From Flaviflagellibacter deserti (GTDB lineage Bacteria > Pseudomonadota > Alphaproteobacteria > Rhizobiales > Methylopilaceae): a stretch of DNA of 64,000 nucleotides. The position numbers were made by a program, and so were the translations under genes. The stretch spans positions 372,001-436,000 of the forward strand of contig NZ_JBHSJF010000006.1 in NCBI RefSeq assembly GCF_042652085.1, read 5' to 3'. Of this stretch, positions 26,211 through 34,545 are shown piece by piece (the stretch's first letter is position 1; each line of letters starts with the position of its first letter). The notes below the pieces were generated by a model that was not told where the DNA came from, ran no database searches, and was given only the letters and a program-made list of their open reading frames with translations.

Positions 26211-26308
26211 AAGTCCGTTTCCCGTCAAAACTTTGAACCACTTCATCTGCCTGTACCGACGACAGCTTATGTCGGGCATGGCAAGACAGCGCGAAAGGGG
26301 CGCCGCAA

Positions 26309-26758
26309 GTGAGTGAGTTCTGGGTCTACGGCTCGATGTTTACGGCGGCGCTGATCGCCGGCACCTTCCTGCCGTTCCTGCCGGGATCCTCGGAGATTGT
26401 CCTTGCGGGCCTGCTGGCGAACAAGCAGGGGGACACGATGCTTCTTGTCGCCTCCGCGACCGCGGGCAACGTGCTCGGCGCGATCGTCAACTACGTGGTC
26501 GGTTATTTCGTCTCGGAACTCGCGGGCAAGAAATGGTTTCCCGCCAACGAGGCTCAGCTGGCGCGGGCGTCGGATCATTTCGAGCGCTATGGCAGCTGGA
26601 TCCTGCTGATGTCGTGGGCGCCGTTCTTCGGCGATCTGATCACCGCGATCGCAGGATTGCTCCGCACCGACTTCCGGCTGTTCCTGGTCCTCGTCACGAT
26701 CGGAAAGCTTGCCCGCTACGTCGTGCTGGCGATGGGCGTCGATCTCCTGAACTTTTAG
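26309..26758 (+). CDS. DedA/VTT-like small membrane protein
   Basis: 149 residues from a GTG preceded by GAAAGGGGCGCC. Hydrophobic segments at about 6-30, 42-68, 95-117 and 122-147. The pattern AGTFLPFLPGSSEIVLAGLLANKQG and FERYGSWILLMSWAPFFGDLITAIAGLLR matches the short YqaA-type branch of the DedA/SNARE-associated family, thought to act as lipid scramblases or transporters. Its TAG stop is formed by the edge of the MITE-like element: TA from the target site and G from the element. Confidence 0.85.
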   Translation: MSEFWVYGSMFTAALIAGTFLPFLPGSSEIVLAGLLANKQGDTMLLVASATAGNVLGAIVNYVVGYFVSELAGKKWFPANEAQLARASDHFERYGSWILLMSWAPFFGDLITAIAGLLRTDFRLFLVLVTIGKLARYVVLAMGVDLLNF

Positions 26759-26953
26759 GGTCTGTACTCATAATGGGTAGCGATCCGACGCGAGGCCATG
26801 TGGTCGGATGGCAGGAGCGGGCCGGCAGCAAACCATGTCGGTTTGCAACGGACCGCGACGCATCAGCCGGCCGCAGGGACCGCGCCCCTGCGGGGTGAGG
26901 TCAAAACCGCCCGACGGCTGTGTCGGACCGCTATCCATGTGAGTACAGACCCC
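26758..26953. mobile_element. 196-bp MITE-like element with 32-bp imperfect inverted repeats
   Basis: The ends begin GGGTCTGTACTCA and are inverted copies over about 32 bp (26758-26789 against 26922-26953), with an indel and a few mismatches (ATGGGTAGCGATCCGAC against ATGGATAGCGGTCCGAC). A TA lies just outside each end (26756-26757 and 26954-26955), consistent with TA target duplication. It encodes no transposase. Ends like these recall IS5/IS427-type insertion sequences, but I could not confirm the family. It sits exactly between the stop codons of two convergent genes. Confidence 0.7.
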
Positions 26954-28497
26954 TAAGCGTGGACCGGTCTGTCTGCCGGGCTGCGGTCGTGCGGGCCGCG
27001 AAGCGCGCGCAGGGCAAACAGCGCGGTCGCGAGCGCGATCACGGCGCAGATCGCCGAGGTCATCACCAGCGATTGCACGAAGGCGTCGCGCGCGAGATCG
27101 GCGAGCTGTGCCGTCGACGCGCTCGGTGCCTCGGCCGCGACCGACAGCGCCCCGCCGAGCGTGTCCTGCGCATAGGCGAGCTGTTCCGCGCCGACGCCGG
27201 GGATCTGGATGCCGTCCATCAGGGTCCGGTAGGCGGCCGAGAACAGGCTGCCCAGGACGGCGATGCCGAGCGCGCCGCCGAATTCGAAGCTCGTCTCGGA
27301 GATCGCCGAGGCCGCACCCGCGCGCTCGGGCTCGACCGATGCCATGACGAGGTCGGTCGTGATCGTGGCGATCGGTGAGAAGCCCACGCTCATGGCGATC
27401 AGACCGGCCAGCATGAACCAGCCCTGGCCAGTACCGACCCCCGCCATCAACACGAAGCCGAGCGCGGCCGAGAGGAAGCCGCCCGCGATGATCTGGCACG
27501 GGCGGAACCGCGCCGTCAGCCAGGGCGTGATCAGCGAGCCGAGCGCGAATGCGACACCCGAGGGCGCCATCCAGATCCCGGCCTCGAGCGGCCCCATGCC
27601 GAGCACGAGCTGGAAATACTGTGTGATCACCAGGAAGATGCCGAAGATCGCGAACAGGCCGAGGATGTTGACCGTCAGCGATGCGCCGATCGCGGGGATG
27701 CGGAACAGCGACAGGTCGATCAAGGGTTCCGGCAGCCGGAGCTGCCTGCGGACGAACAGCGCGCCGACGAAGAGGCCGACCACGAGCGCCGTGAATGCCA
27801 GGACGCCCGGTCCATAGACTGCGACATGCTTCAGGCCCCAGATGACCGACAGCACCGCGACCACCGACATCGCCGCGCTCAAAATGTCGAGGCGGCCGGC
27901 ATTCGGATCCTTGAACTCGGGCAACAGGACCGGTCCGAGCATGAGCAGCACCAGCATCACCGGGGCGTTCAGCAGCAGCACCGAACCCCACCAGAAATGC
28001 TCCAGCAGCAGGCCGCCGACGAGCGGTCCGATGGCGCCGCCGGCCGAGAAGCTCGCGATCCAGAGGCCGATCGCGATCGTCCGCTCGCGATCGTCGAGGA
28101 ACATGTTGCGGATCAGCGAAAGCGTGGACGGCGCAAGCGCGGCCGCCGAAATCCCCATCAATCCGCGGGCGAGGATCAGCATGTTCGGGGTGGTCGCGAA
28201 TGCGGCGAAAACCGAGATCGCGCCGAAGGCGGCCGCGCCGACGAGCAGGACTTTCCGCCGGCCGATACGGTCGCCCAGCGTACCCATCGTCACCAGCGAT
28301 CCGGCGACGAGGAAGCCGTAGATGTCGACGATCCAGAGAAGCTGTGCGGCGGTCGGCTTGAGGTCGGCCGTGAGATGCGGGATCGCGATATTCAGGACCG
28401 TGAGGTCCATCGAGTAAAGCAGGCATGCGATGGACAGCACGCCGAGCCCGATCCAGTCGCGCCGGGTCGCCTTGGGAGTCGGAATCACATCGGCCAT
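26953..28497 (-). CDS. MFS drug exporter, DHA2 (14-TM) type
   Basis: 514 residues with about 14 hydrophobic segments, the DHA2 layout (SmvA/QacA-like proton-driven multidrug efflux). Motif A is visible as GTLGDRIGRRKVLLVG after segment 2, motif C region GLWIASFSAGGAIGPLVGGLLLEHF in segment 5, and LYSMDLTVLNIAIPHL at the start (motif D1 in segment 1). The ligand is unknown and no TetR regulator is adjacent. Its TAG stop uses two bases of the duplicated TA and one base of the MITE-like element. Downstream of the GH13 gene on the same strand, 222 bp away. Confidence 0.93.
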   Translation of the reverse strand: MADVIPTPKATRRDWIGLGVLSIACLLYSMDLTVLNIAIPHLTADLKPTAAQLLWIVDIYGFLVAGSLVTMGTLGDRIGRRKVLLVGAAAFGAISVFAAFATTPNMLILARGLMGISAAALAPSTLSLIRNMFLDDRERTIAIGLWIASFSAGGAIGPLVGGLLLEHFWWGSVLLLNAPVMLVLLMLGPVLLPEFKDPNAGRLDILSAAMSVVAVLSVIWGLKHVAVYGPGVLAFTALVVGLFVGALFVRRQLRLPEPLIDLSLFRIPAIGASLTVNILGLFAIFGIFLVITQYFQLVLGMGPLEAGIWMAPSGVAFALGSLITPWLTARFRPCQIIAGGFLSAALGFVLMAGVGTGQGWFMLAGLIAMSVGFSPIATITTDLVMASVEPERAGAASAISETSFEFGGALGIAVLGSLFSAAYRTLMDGIQIPGVGAEQLAYAQDTLGGALSVAAEAPSASTAQLADLARDAFVQSLVMTSAICAVIALATALFALRALRGPHDRSPADRPVHA

Positions 28498-28719
28498 TGC
28501 AGCGGCTCCTGCGCGTGCGTTCGATCTGTTGCAGTGCGGTCCGCCGGGCGGACATCGAGACGCCTGTAGTCCTCTCGCGAAGCGAGGCGGCGTCCCAGTC
28601 TGGCCCGCGCGTCGGACGCATCAGCCAGGCGCCGGAGATTGCCTGTGAATGAGGCGGAAAGGCAAACGAGGTTTCGTGATGTGCCGTATTCACGGCCTTT
28701 ATGATGCCTGCCGGTTCCC

Positions 28720-30789
28720 CTAGGATACCGCCGACAACACGGGTACGACGCGCAGGCTGGTGGCCGAATAAGGCTCGAGGGTCAGGGTCAGTTCGCCGTT
28801 TTCCGCGAGATCGCCCGCGACCTGCTCGTTGATCATGTCGACGACCGGCCCCGGCGGCACATCCGCCAATACGATCGTCTCCATGATGCGCGCCGCGCTG
28901 AAATTAAGTGCGGTGATCTGCATGCCGCGTTCGGCCGGCAGTTCATGCACCATCACCAGAAGGCCAGGCGAGGTGACGTCCGGGATGCCGATCTGCCGCG
29001 CCTGCGCGATGTCATAGGCCGCGCGTACGGACAGTAGTCGCTTCAACTGCGAGGCGAATGAGTCCGGATCCTTCATCTGCTCTTGAATCGGCCCATAAAG
29101 CGCGCGCGCCTTCGGCAGGCCTGCCGCCGAGGCTATGGCCTCCGGAGCTACGTTGACGAGGTCGTAGGCGCCGCGCTCTATCCAGCGGGTGTCGCCGTCG
29201 CGCATGAGGTCCGTGACCTGGTTCGGCTTCAGCGGCAGGGCACCGACGAGGTCCCAGCCGGACAGCGCGAAAACGCCGGGCTGGAAGGCGTTGTACATGA
29301 CGAGGAGAAGATGGATGTCGCGGATCCGCGTGATGTCCTCGCTCGTCAATTCGTCGAGGTCGTGCACCTTCAGCGCCGCCGCGATCAGACTCGCGGTGGT
29401 GCAGGCCACGCCATTCGTCGTGAACTTGAGATTGTAGGGCGCCGCCTCGCCCGAGAGCGCGTCGTACATCGCGTTGCGGACATGGTCGCGAAGCACGATG
29501 CCGGGCATTTCCTGGCCCTGGAACTGGTAGCGGTCCGCCGCATGCCTGGTCCAGAAATGGACGAGTTCGAGCGTCAGCTCGTCATGGTTCTGCAGCGCAT
29601 GGATCAGCGAGGCCGGATCGATCCCGTACTGATGCGTCTTGCGCAGCATCAGCCGCAGGAATTCGGTGTCGCCGGTCACCAGCGCGTGCTGGTAGGCGGG
29701 GCGGGTGATGAAATCGTAGGAGAGGTCGGCGCCGCCGGTCGACATCTGGGCGATGTCGTCGATCGTCAGATTCAGTTCCTGAAAGCTGAAGCCGCCGATC
29801 TTGCGCAGCATTCCGCTGATCAACTGGTTGCCGACGACCGCGAGCGGGTGGCCCTCCGAGAGCACCGTCCCCGCGGGCTGCCGCTCGACGCCGAGAAAGC
29901 CGTTGGCGTCGAGCCGGATGCCGCGCGCGCCGAGCACGTCGTGCGAATGCAGGGCGTCGCCGACGATCATGGTCTGGGCGGCGAAGGTCGGGTCGAGCCA
30001 GTTCAGCGCCGGCTGGCCCTCTTTGAAGTAGTGCAGATAGACCCAGCGGCGGTCGGTGCCGTCGACGCCGGTGACGACGCCCGTCGCGCTCCAGTCCGTC
30101 TCCTTGACGCCCGGCTCGAAGAAGATGACCCGCTGGAGCTGGCCGACGATGTAGCCCTTGTCGCGAAGCTGGTCGACGGCGGCCGGCGAGATGTTCGCGG
30201 CATCGCGGCCTTCGGGGATCGCGGGCAGCAAGTCCCAGTCCTCCGGCCGGATCTCGACCATATGGTAGAGGCCCGGGTAGTCGCCATAGGCCATTTCTGC
30301 GAGACGCCAGTCGGCGCCCTTGCCGGTATGGGCGGGAATGACATCGTCGATGACGATGGCGTTGTGCGCCGCGGCCATGCGGCTCATCGTGACGAATTCT
30401 TCCTGTGTCCCGAAGGCCGGGTCGATCTCGACGCTGATGCGGTCGAAATTGCCGTCCACCGTCGGTGTGTGATCGCGTCCTCTCAGCCCGCCCGCGCGCT
30501 TCATCGGCCCGGTATGGATGCCCTGGACGCCGATGCTGGCCAGGGAGTGCCAGAGCGTCTCGTCGCCGAGCGTCTTCAATACAGATTCGCCCGGCCGGGT
30601 TACGATCGAGGCCGGGTAGGCGGTGAACCAGACCGATGCCATTGCCGATGCCGCCCGCGGCCGGCTGTCGCCGTAAGGACGCTGCCACTGGCGCCCATGT
30701 CCCGTGTAGCGGACGGCGCAGGTCCGGGCATGGTGCAGCATCGACTGGGACACCAGCCAGTCGACATATTCCTGGTCGGGACGCGGCAT
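28720..30789 (-). CDS. GH13 trehalose synthase-like protein
   Basis: 689 residues from the ATG at MPRPDQEY. A GH13 alpha-amylase-type barrel close to trehalose synthase (maltose/trehalose isomerisation by transglucosylation). Conserved regions: IDDVIPAHTGKG, nucleophile Asp in GIRLDANGFLGVE, probable acid/base Glu in FSFQELNLTIDDI and the transition-state Asp in HALQNHDEL. A C-terminal all-beta domain (about 580-689) ends it. Typical TreS neighbours (treY, treZ, glgE, maltokinase) are absent, so the physiological substrate is open. An earlier ATG at 30876 would add 29 residues lacking family character. Confidence 0.85.
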   Translation of the reverse strand: MPRPDQEYVDWLVSQSMLHHARTCAVRYTGHGRQWQRPYGDSRPRAASAMASVWFTAYPASIVTRPGESVLKTLGDETLWHSLASIGVQGIHTGPMKRAGGLRGRDHTPTVDGNFDRISVEIDPAFGTQEEFVTMSRMAAAHNAIVIDDVIPAHTGKGADWRLAEMAYGDYPGLYHMVEIRPEDWDLLPAIPEGRDAANISPAAVDQLRDKGYIVGQLQRVIFFEPGVKETDWSATGVVTGVDGTDRRWVYLHYFKEGQPALNWLDPTFAAQTMIVGDALHSHDVLGARGIRLDANGFLGVERQPAGTVLSEGHPLAVVGNQLISGMLRKIGGFSFQELNLTIDDIAQMSTGGADLSYDFITRPAYQHALVTGDTEFLRLMLRKTHQYGIDPASLIHALQNHDELTLELVHFWTRHAADRYQFQGQEMPGIVLRDHVRNAMYDALSGEAAPYNLKFTTNGVACTTASLIAAALKVHDLDELTSEDITRIRDIHLLLVMYNAFQPGVFALSGWDLVGALPLKPNQVTDLMRDGDTRWIERGAYDLVNVAPEAIASAAGLPKARALYGPIQEQMKDPDSFASQLKRLLSVRAAYDIAQARQIGIPDVTSPGLLVMVHELPAERGMQITALNFSAARIMETIVLADVPPGPVVDMINEQVAGDLAENGELTLTLEPYSATSLRVVPVLSAVS

Positions 30790-30898
30790 CGGAAACTCGC
30801 GGAAGGACGGCGCGTGGCGCGCCTGAGTCGGAGGTTCCGATATTAACGACGAAGACGACACTGCCACGGCAAACATCGCGGGCCCGTGGTCGCAGTGC

Positions 30899-30973
30899 TG
30901 GTGCCGGCTGAGGGGATTGAACCCCCGACCTTCGGTTTACAAAACCGCTGCTCTACCGCTGAGCTAAGCCGGC
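30899..30973 (-). tRNA. tRNA-Thr(UGU)
   Basis: 75 nt including an encoded CCA. Reading the minus strand: acceptor GCCGGCT/AGCCGGC, D stem GCTC/GAGC, anticodon stem GCGGT/ACCGA around loop TTTGTAA with anticodon TGT, T stem GGGGG/CCCTC around TTCAATC. The first anticodon-stem pair is a G-A mismatch. The matching synthetase gene thrS is 21 kb away. Confidence 0.95.
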
Positions 30974-31322
30974 CCGGGGGCGATCTACGCTCTGGCCGGA
31001 GATCGCGTCAAGCGGTGGGAACGCACGGCAGTCAAGCGCAGTATTATGCATGGCAGCAATCGCAATCATGGCGTGCACGAGGACGCCGTGGCTCTCCTGC
31101 ACGGGTTAAAGATGAGCTATTGTCTGGAGCATCAAGCGTTAGGATGGCCAAGTGGCGCAGTAAAAGCGCGACGCAGCCGCAGAATGACCACTAGCCCTGT
31201 TGACGACGCCGAGCCGTTTCAAGCGCTCCGGGTCCAAAAATGAGCAGACCGCGCGCGACGTTCCGAGGGAACCTGATCGGATTTTGAAGCGTCGTCCGCG
31301 CAAGTCTCGAACGGAGATAGGG
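30974..31322. other. 349-bp gap between tRNA-Thr and glcB
   Basis: Should contain the tRNA promoter (minus strand) and the glcB promoter (plus). I see no convincing gene, hairpin or YTGTCRACAN operator in it. GGAGATAGGG ahead of the glcB ATG is a good ribosome binding site. Confidence 0.4.
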
Positions 31323-33503
31323 ATGGAAACGTTTGCAGAACTGAAACCGGATGCTTCGGCTCGCATCACCGTCGACCCGTTGTTGGCTGCCTTCATCGAG
31401 AACGAGGTCATACCGGGCACCGGTGTCGATCCAGGGCGCTTCTGGTCGGGGCTCGATGCATTGATCGCCGAGTTCGAGCCCCGAAATCGTGCTTTGCTGC
31501 GAGAACGGGATCGGCTTCAGGCGGAAATCGACGCCTGGCACGTCGCGCGCCGGGGCGAGGCATTCGACCTCGCGGCATATCGCCGGTTCCTAGAAAAGAT
31601 CGGCTATCTCGGGTCGGAACCTCCGCATTTCGAGGTCGACGTGCAGGGTGTCGACGCGGAGGTGGCCAAACTTAATGGCCCTCAGCTCGTCGTGCCGGTC
31701 ACGAGCGCGCGTTACGCGCTCAACGCGGCCAATGCGAGATGGGGAAGCCTCTACGACGCCCTCTACGGCACCGATGCGCTTCTTCCGAAGGCCGATAGCG
31801 CGGGGCATGAACTCGACACGTCGCGCGCGACTTTGGTTATCGACCACGTCAAGGGCCTGCTCGACCGCTGGATTCCGTTGGCCGACGGCAGCCATTCCGA
31901 CGTGGTCTCCTACCGGATCGCGGGTGGCGCGCTCGAATGCCGGCTTTCGAACGGGGAGGCGAGGGGGCTGCTGGACGCGGCGGCGTTCGTCGGACATCGC
32001 GGCCCGGAGGAACGTCCGGAACACGTGTACATCAAGCACCATGGTCTGCATATCGATCTGGCGTTCGACCCAGACACGCCGAGCGGGCGCCTGGACCCCG
32101 CGGGCATGTCCGATGTCGTGCTGGAAGCGGCGTTGACGACGATCGTCGACTTCGAGGACAGCGTCGCCACGGTCGATGTGCAGGACAAGATCCCGGCATA
32201 TCGGGACTGGCTTGGCCTGATGAAGGGCACACTTCGCGCGGCGGTGCGCAAGGGTGGCGGCGAAATCGAGCGCCGCCTGGCGGACGACCGGAGCATGATC
32301 GGAACCGACGGACGGGAGACTTCCCTTCCTGGCAGAAGCCTGCTGCTGGTTCGCAATGTCGGGCAGCACGTAAAGACCGACATGGTGTTGACGAAGGATG
32401 GGGACCCGGTCTCGGAGGCATTCATCGACGCCGCTGTGACGACCCTGATCGGCCTGCACGATCTGCGCGGCGAGCATCGTGGCCTGAACAGCCGTGCGGG
32501 TTCGATCTACGTCGTGAAACCGAAGATGCATGGCGCGGACGAGGTCCAGCTCGCGGTCGATCTATTCGCCCGGCTCGAGGAGATCTACGGACTGTCGTCG
32601 AATACGATCAAGATCGGCATCATGGACGAGGAAAGGCGGATGAGCGCCAATCTGCGGGCGGCGCTCAACGTCGCCCGCCATCGGGTGTTCTTCATCAACA
32701 CCGGTTTCCTCGATCGAACGGGAGACGAGATCCACACCGCCATGGAGGCGGGACCGGTCGTCCCCAAAACGACGATGAAATCCCAGCCGTGGCTTCGAGC
32801 TTATGAAGAGCGGAACGTTGTGACTGGTCTGAACGCCGGTCTCGACCGCAAGGGACAGATCGGGAAGGGGATGTGGACCGCGACGGACCGCATGGCGGAC
32901 ATGATCGCACAGAAGGGTGCCCAGCTGAGAGCCGGCGCGAGCACCGCCTGGGTTCCGTCGCCGACCGCGGCCGTTCTGCACGCGATTCACTACCACGGCA
33001 TCGATGTGCGTGATGTGCAGTCCGGCTTGAGGTCAGCTCCGTTGCCTCCGGTGACCGAACTGCTGACACCCTCGCTCGCCGACCCTGACAGGCTGACCGA
33101 AGCGGTGGTGAGAAGCGAGCTGGACAACAACGTGCAGAGCCTCCTCGGCTATGTCGTCCGCTGGATCGATCAGGGGGTCGGCTGTTCGAAGGTGCCGGAC
33201 ATCAACGGCATCGATCTGATGGAAGACCGCGCGACGCTTCGCATATCGAGCCAGCACATCGCGAATTGGCTGCTGCACGGCGTGATATCCGCCGCCCAGG
33301 TCGACGAAAGCCTTCGCCGCATGGCCGTCCTCGTCGATCGGCAGAATGCCGAAGACACGGCGTATATCCCGATGAGCCCGGGTTTTGACGGCATAGCGTT
33401 CCGAACGGCGCGCGATTTGATCTTCGATGCCCGGACCCAGCCGAATGGCTATACGGAGTTTCTTCTGGCCGCTGGACGTGCAGGACGGAAAAAGTTGGGG
33501 TGA
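31323..33503 (+). CDS. glcB: Malate synthase G
   Basis: 726 residues, the length of the G isoform (about 720). It condenses glyoxylate with acetyl-CoA to malate, closing the glyoxylate or glycolate pathway. Motifs: EVDVQGVDAEVAKLNGPQLVVPV in the N-terminal part, TIVDFEDSVATVDVQDK, HGADEVQLAVDLFARLEEIYGL, IGIMDEERRMSANL, GPVVPKTTMKSQPW and GCSKVPDINGIDLMEDRATLR near the C-terminus. No isocitrate lyase gene is adjacent, so it may serve glycolate/glyoxylate metabolism. The haloacetate dehalogenase-type gene 112 bp downstream would supply glycolate. Confidence 0.97.
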   Translation: METFAELKPDASARITVDPLLAAFIENEVIPGTGVDPGRFWSGLDALIAEFEPRNRALLRERDRLQAEIDAWHVARRGEAFDLAAYRRFLEKIGYLGSEPPHFEVDVQGVDAEVAKLNGPQLVVPVTSARYALNAANARWGSLYDALYGTDALLPKADSAGHELDTSRATLVIDHVKGLLDRWIPLADGSHSDVVSYRIAGGALECRLSNGEARGLLDAAAFVGHRGPEERPEHVYIKHHGLHIDLAFDPDTPSGRLDPAGMSDVVLEAALTTIVDFEDSVATVDVQDKIPAYRDWLGLMKGTLRAAVRKGGGEIERRLADDRSMIGTDGRETSLPGRSLLLVRNVGQHVKTDMVLTKDGDPVSEAFIDAAVTTLIGLHDLRGEHRGLNSRAGSIYVVKPKMHGADEVQLAVDLFARLEEIYGLSSNTIKIGIMDEERRMSANLRAALNVARHRVFFINTGFLDRTGDEIHTAMEAGPVVPKTTMKSQPWLRAYEERNVVTGLNAGLDRKGQIGKGMWTATDRMADMIAQKGAQLRAGASTAWVPSPTAAVLHAIHYHGIDVRDVQSGLRSAPLPPVTELLTPSLADPDRLTEAVVRSELDNNVQSLLGYVVRWIDQGVGCSKVPDINGIDLMEDRATLRISSQHIANWLLHGVISAAQVDESLRRMAVLVDRQNAEDTAYIPMSPGFDGIAFRTARDLIFDARTQPNGYTEFLLAAGRAGRKKLG

Positions 33504-33558
33504 GCCCGGTCAGGGCGGGATGGGTGCCGACCACGGACAAGATCGTATCTGCTGCCCC

Positions 33559-33576
33559 AAAACTGTCGACAGTTTT
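33559..33576. promoter_or_regulatory. Perfect 18-bp palindrome upstream of the dehalogenase-type gene
   Basis: AAAACTGTCGACAGTTTT, 40 bp before the hydrolase ATG. It contains the YTGTCRACAN core shared with seven other sites in the island and has the GT..AC form of FadR-subfamily GntR operators. Confidence 0.6.
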
Positions 33577-33615
33577 CACTTCGCACGCTAACCTCCAGGA
33601 AACGGGAGGAGAGCA

Positions 33616-34545
33616 ATGCTGCAGGATCTGGAAGTTCCGGAGCTCGTGAGGTCGAAGACGCTGATGGAAGGGTTCGAGCGTCGCCGTATCAAGACGCGCG
33701 GCGCCGAGATCAACGTCGCGATCGCCGGTAACGGGCCGCCGCTTCTCCTGATCCACGGCAATCCCCTGACGCTCGTCAGCTGGCACAAGATCGCGCCGTC
33801 GCTGGCCCGTGATTTCACGGTCGTTGCCATCGACATGCGGGGCTATGGCGACAGTTCGAAGCCCGACGGCGGCGAGGACCATTCCGGCTATTCGTTCCGC
33901 GCCATCGGCGAGGATGCGTTCGAGGTGATGGACGCGCTCGGCTTCGACAAGTTTTCCGTCGCCGGCCATGACCGTGGCGCCCGTGTCGGCTTCCGCATGG
34001 CGCTCGATCGTCCGGATCGCATCGTCCGCTATTCGGCGCTCGACATCGTCCCGACCCATCACGTGCTGAACAACATCACGCTTGGCTGGGCGTCGGAGAG
34101 CTACCACTGGTTCTTCATGGCGCAGAAGGCGCCGTTCCCGGAAAATCTGCTCGGCGCCGACCTCGATTATTACATGCGCTACAAGCTCAACAAGAAAGGC
34201 GTCGGGCTCGAGATATTCACCCCCGAAGCGATGGAAGAATATGTCCGCTGCGCGACCCGCGAGCAGATCCACGCCGTCTGCGAAGACTACCGCGCGACGA
34301 TCACCGTGGACCTCGCGATGGACACCGCTGATTACGGCAGGAAGACCATTGCCTGTCCGACGCTCGTCCTTTGGGGCGACAACAGCCATTGCGGCCGCCA
34401 TTTCAAGGTGATGAAGGCGTGGTCGGAATGGGCCGATGACCTGACCGGCTTCTCGATCCCGACGGGCCATTACCCGGCAGAGCATCGTCCCGATCTCGTC
34501 TATGCCGCGTTCTACCGGTTCTTCCGCGGCGAACGTTTGGGATGA
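33616..34545 (+). CDS. Alpha/beta hydrolase of the haloacetate dehalogenase type
   Basis: 309 residues with GGGAGGAGAG before the ATG. An alpha/beta hydrolase whose nucleophile motif is GHDRGARVGFR rather than GxSxG. Comparing with fluoroacetate dehalogenase RPA1163 as I remember it, the catalytic residues all have counterparts: nucleophile Asp119, Arg120 and Arg123 (carboxylate binding), acid Asp143, halide-site His164, Trp165 and Tyr225, base His285 (GHYPAEH). The offsets are constant (+9 up to Trp165, then +6 and +5). One difference is the oxyanion-side Phe (Phe40), here Asn49 in HGNP. The reaction would be haloacetate to glycolate and halide in the cytoplasm. Stop overlaps the rhodanese gene start by four bases (ATGA). 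Confidence 0.85.
   Translation: MLQDLEVPELVRSKTLMEGFERRRIKTRGAEINVAIAGNGPPLLLIHGNPLTLVSWHKIAPSLARDFTVVAIDMRGYGDSSKPDGGEDHSGYSFRAIGEDAFEVMDALGFDKFSVAGHDRGARVGFRMALDRPDRIVRYSALDIVPTHHVLNNITLGWASESYHWFFMAQKAPFPENLLGADLDYYMRYKLNKKGVGLEIFTPEAMEEYVRCATREQIHAVCEDYRATITVDLAMDTADYGRKTIACPTLVLWGDNSHCGRHFKVMKAWSEWADDLTGFSIPTGHYPAEHRPDLVYAAFYRFFRGERLG

Noticed and set aside
28498..28719. Short gene between the MFS and GH13 genes
   Set aside because: Small inverted repeats only; no start with ribosome binding site and no plausible product.
29083..30846. 587-codon plus-strand frame opposite the GH13 gene
   Set aside because: Shadow of the GH13 gene; no motifs.
30789..30876. Longer start for the GH13 protein
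   Set aside because: The extra 29 residues have no family character and would carry the gene almost to the tRNA.
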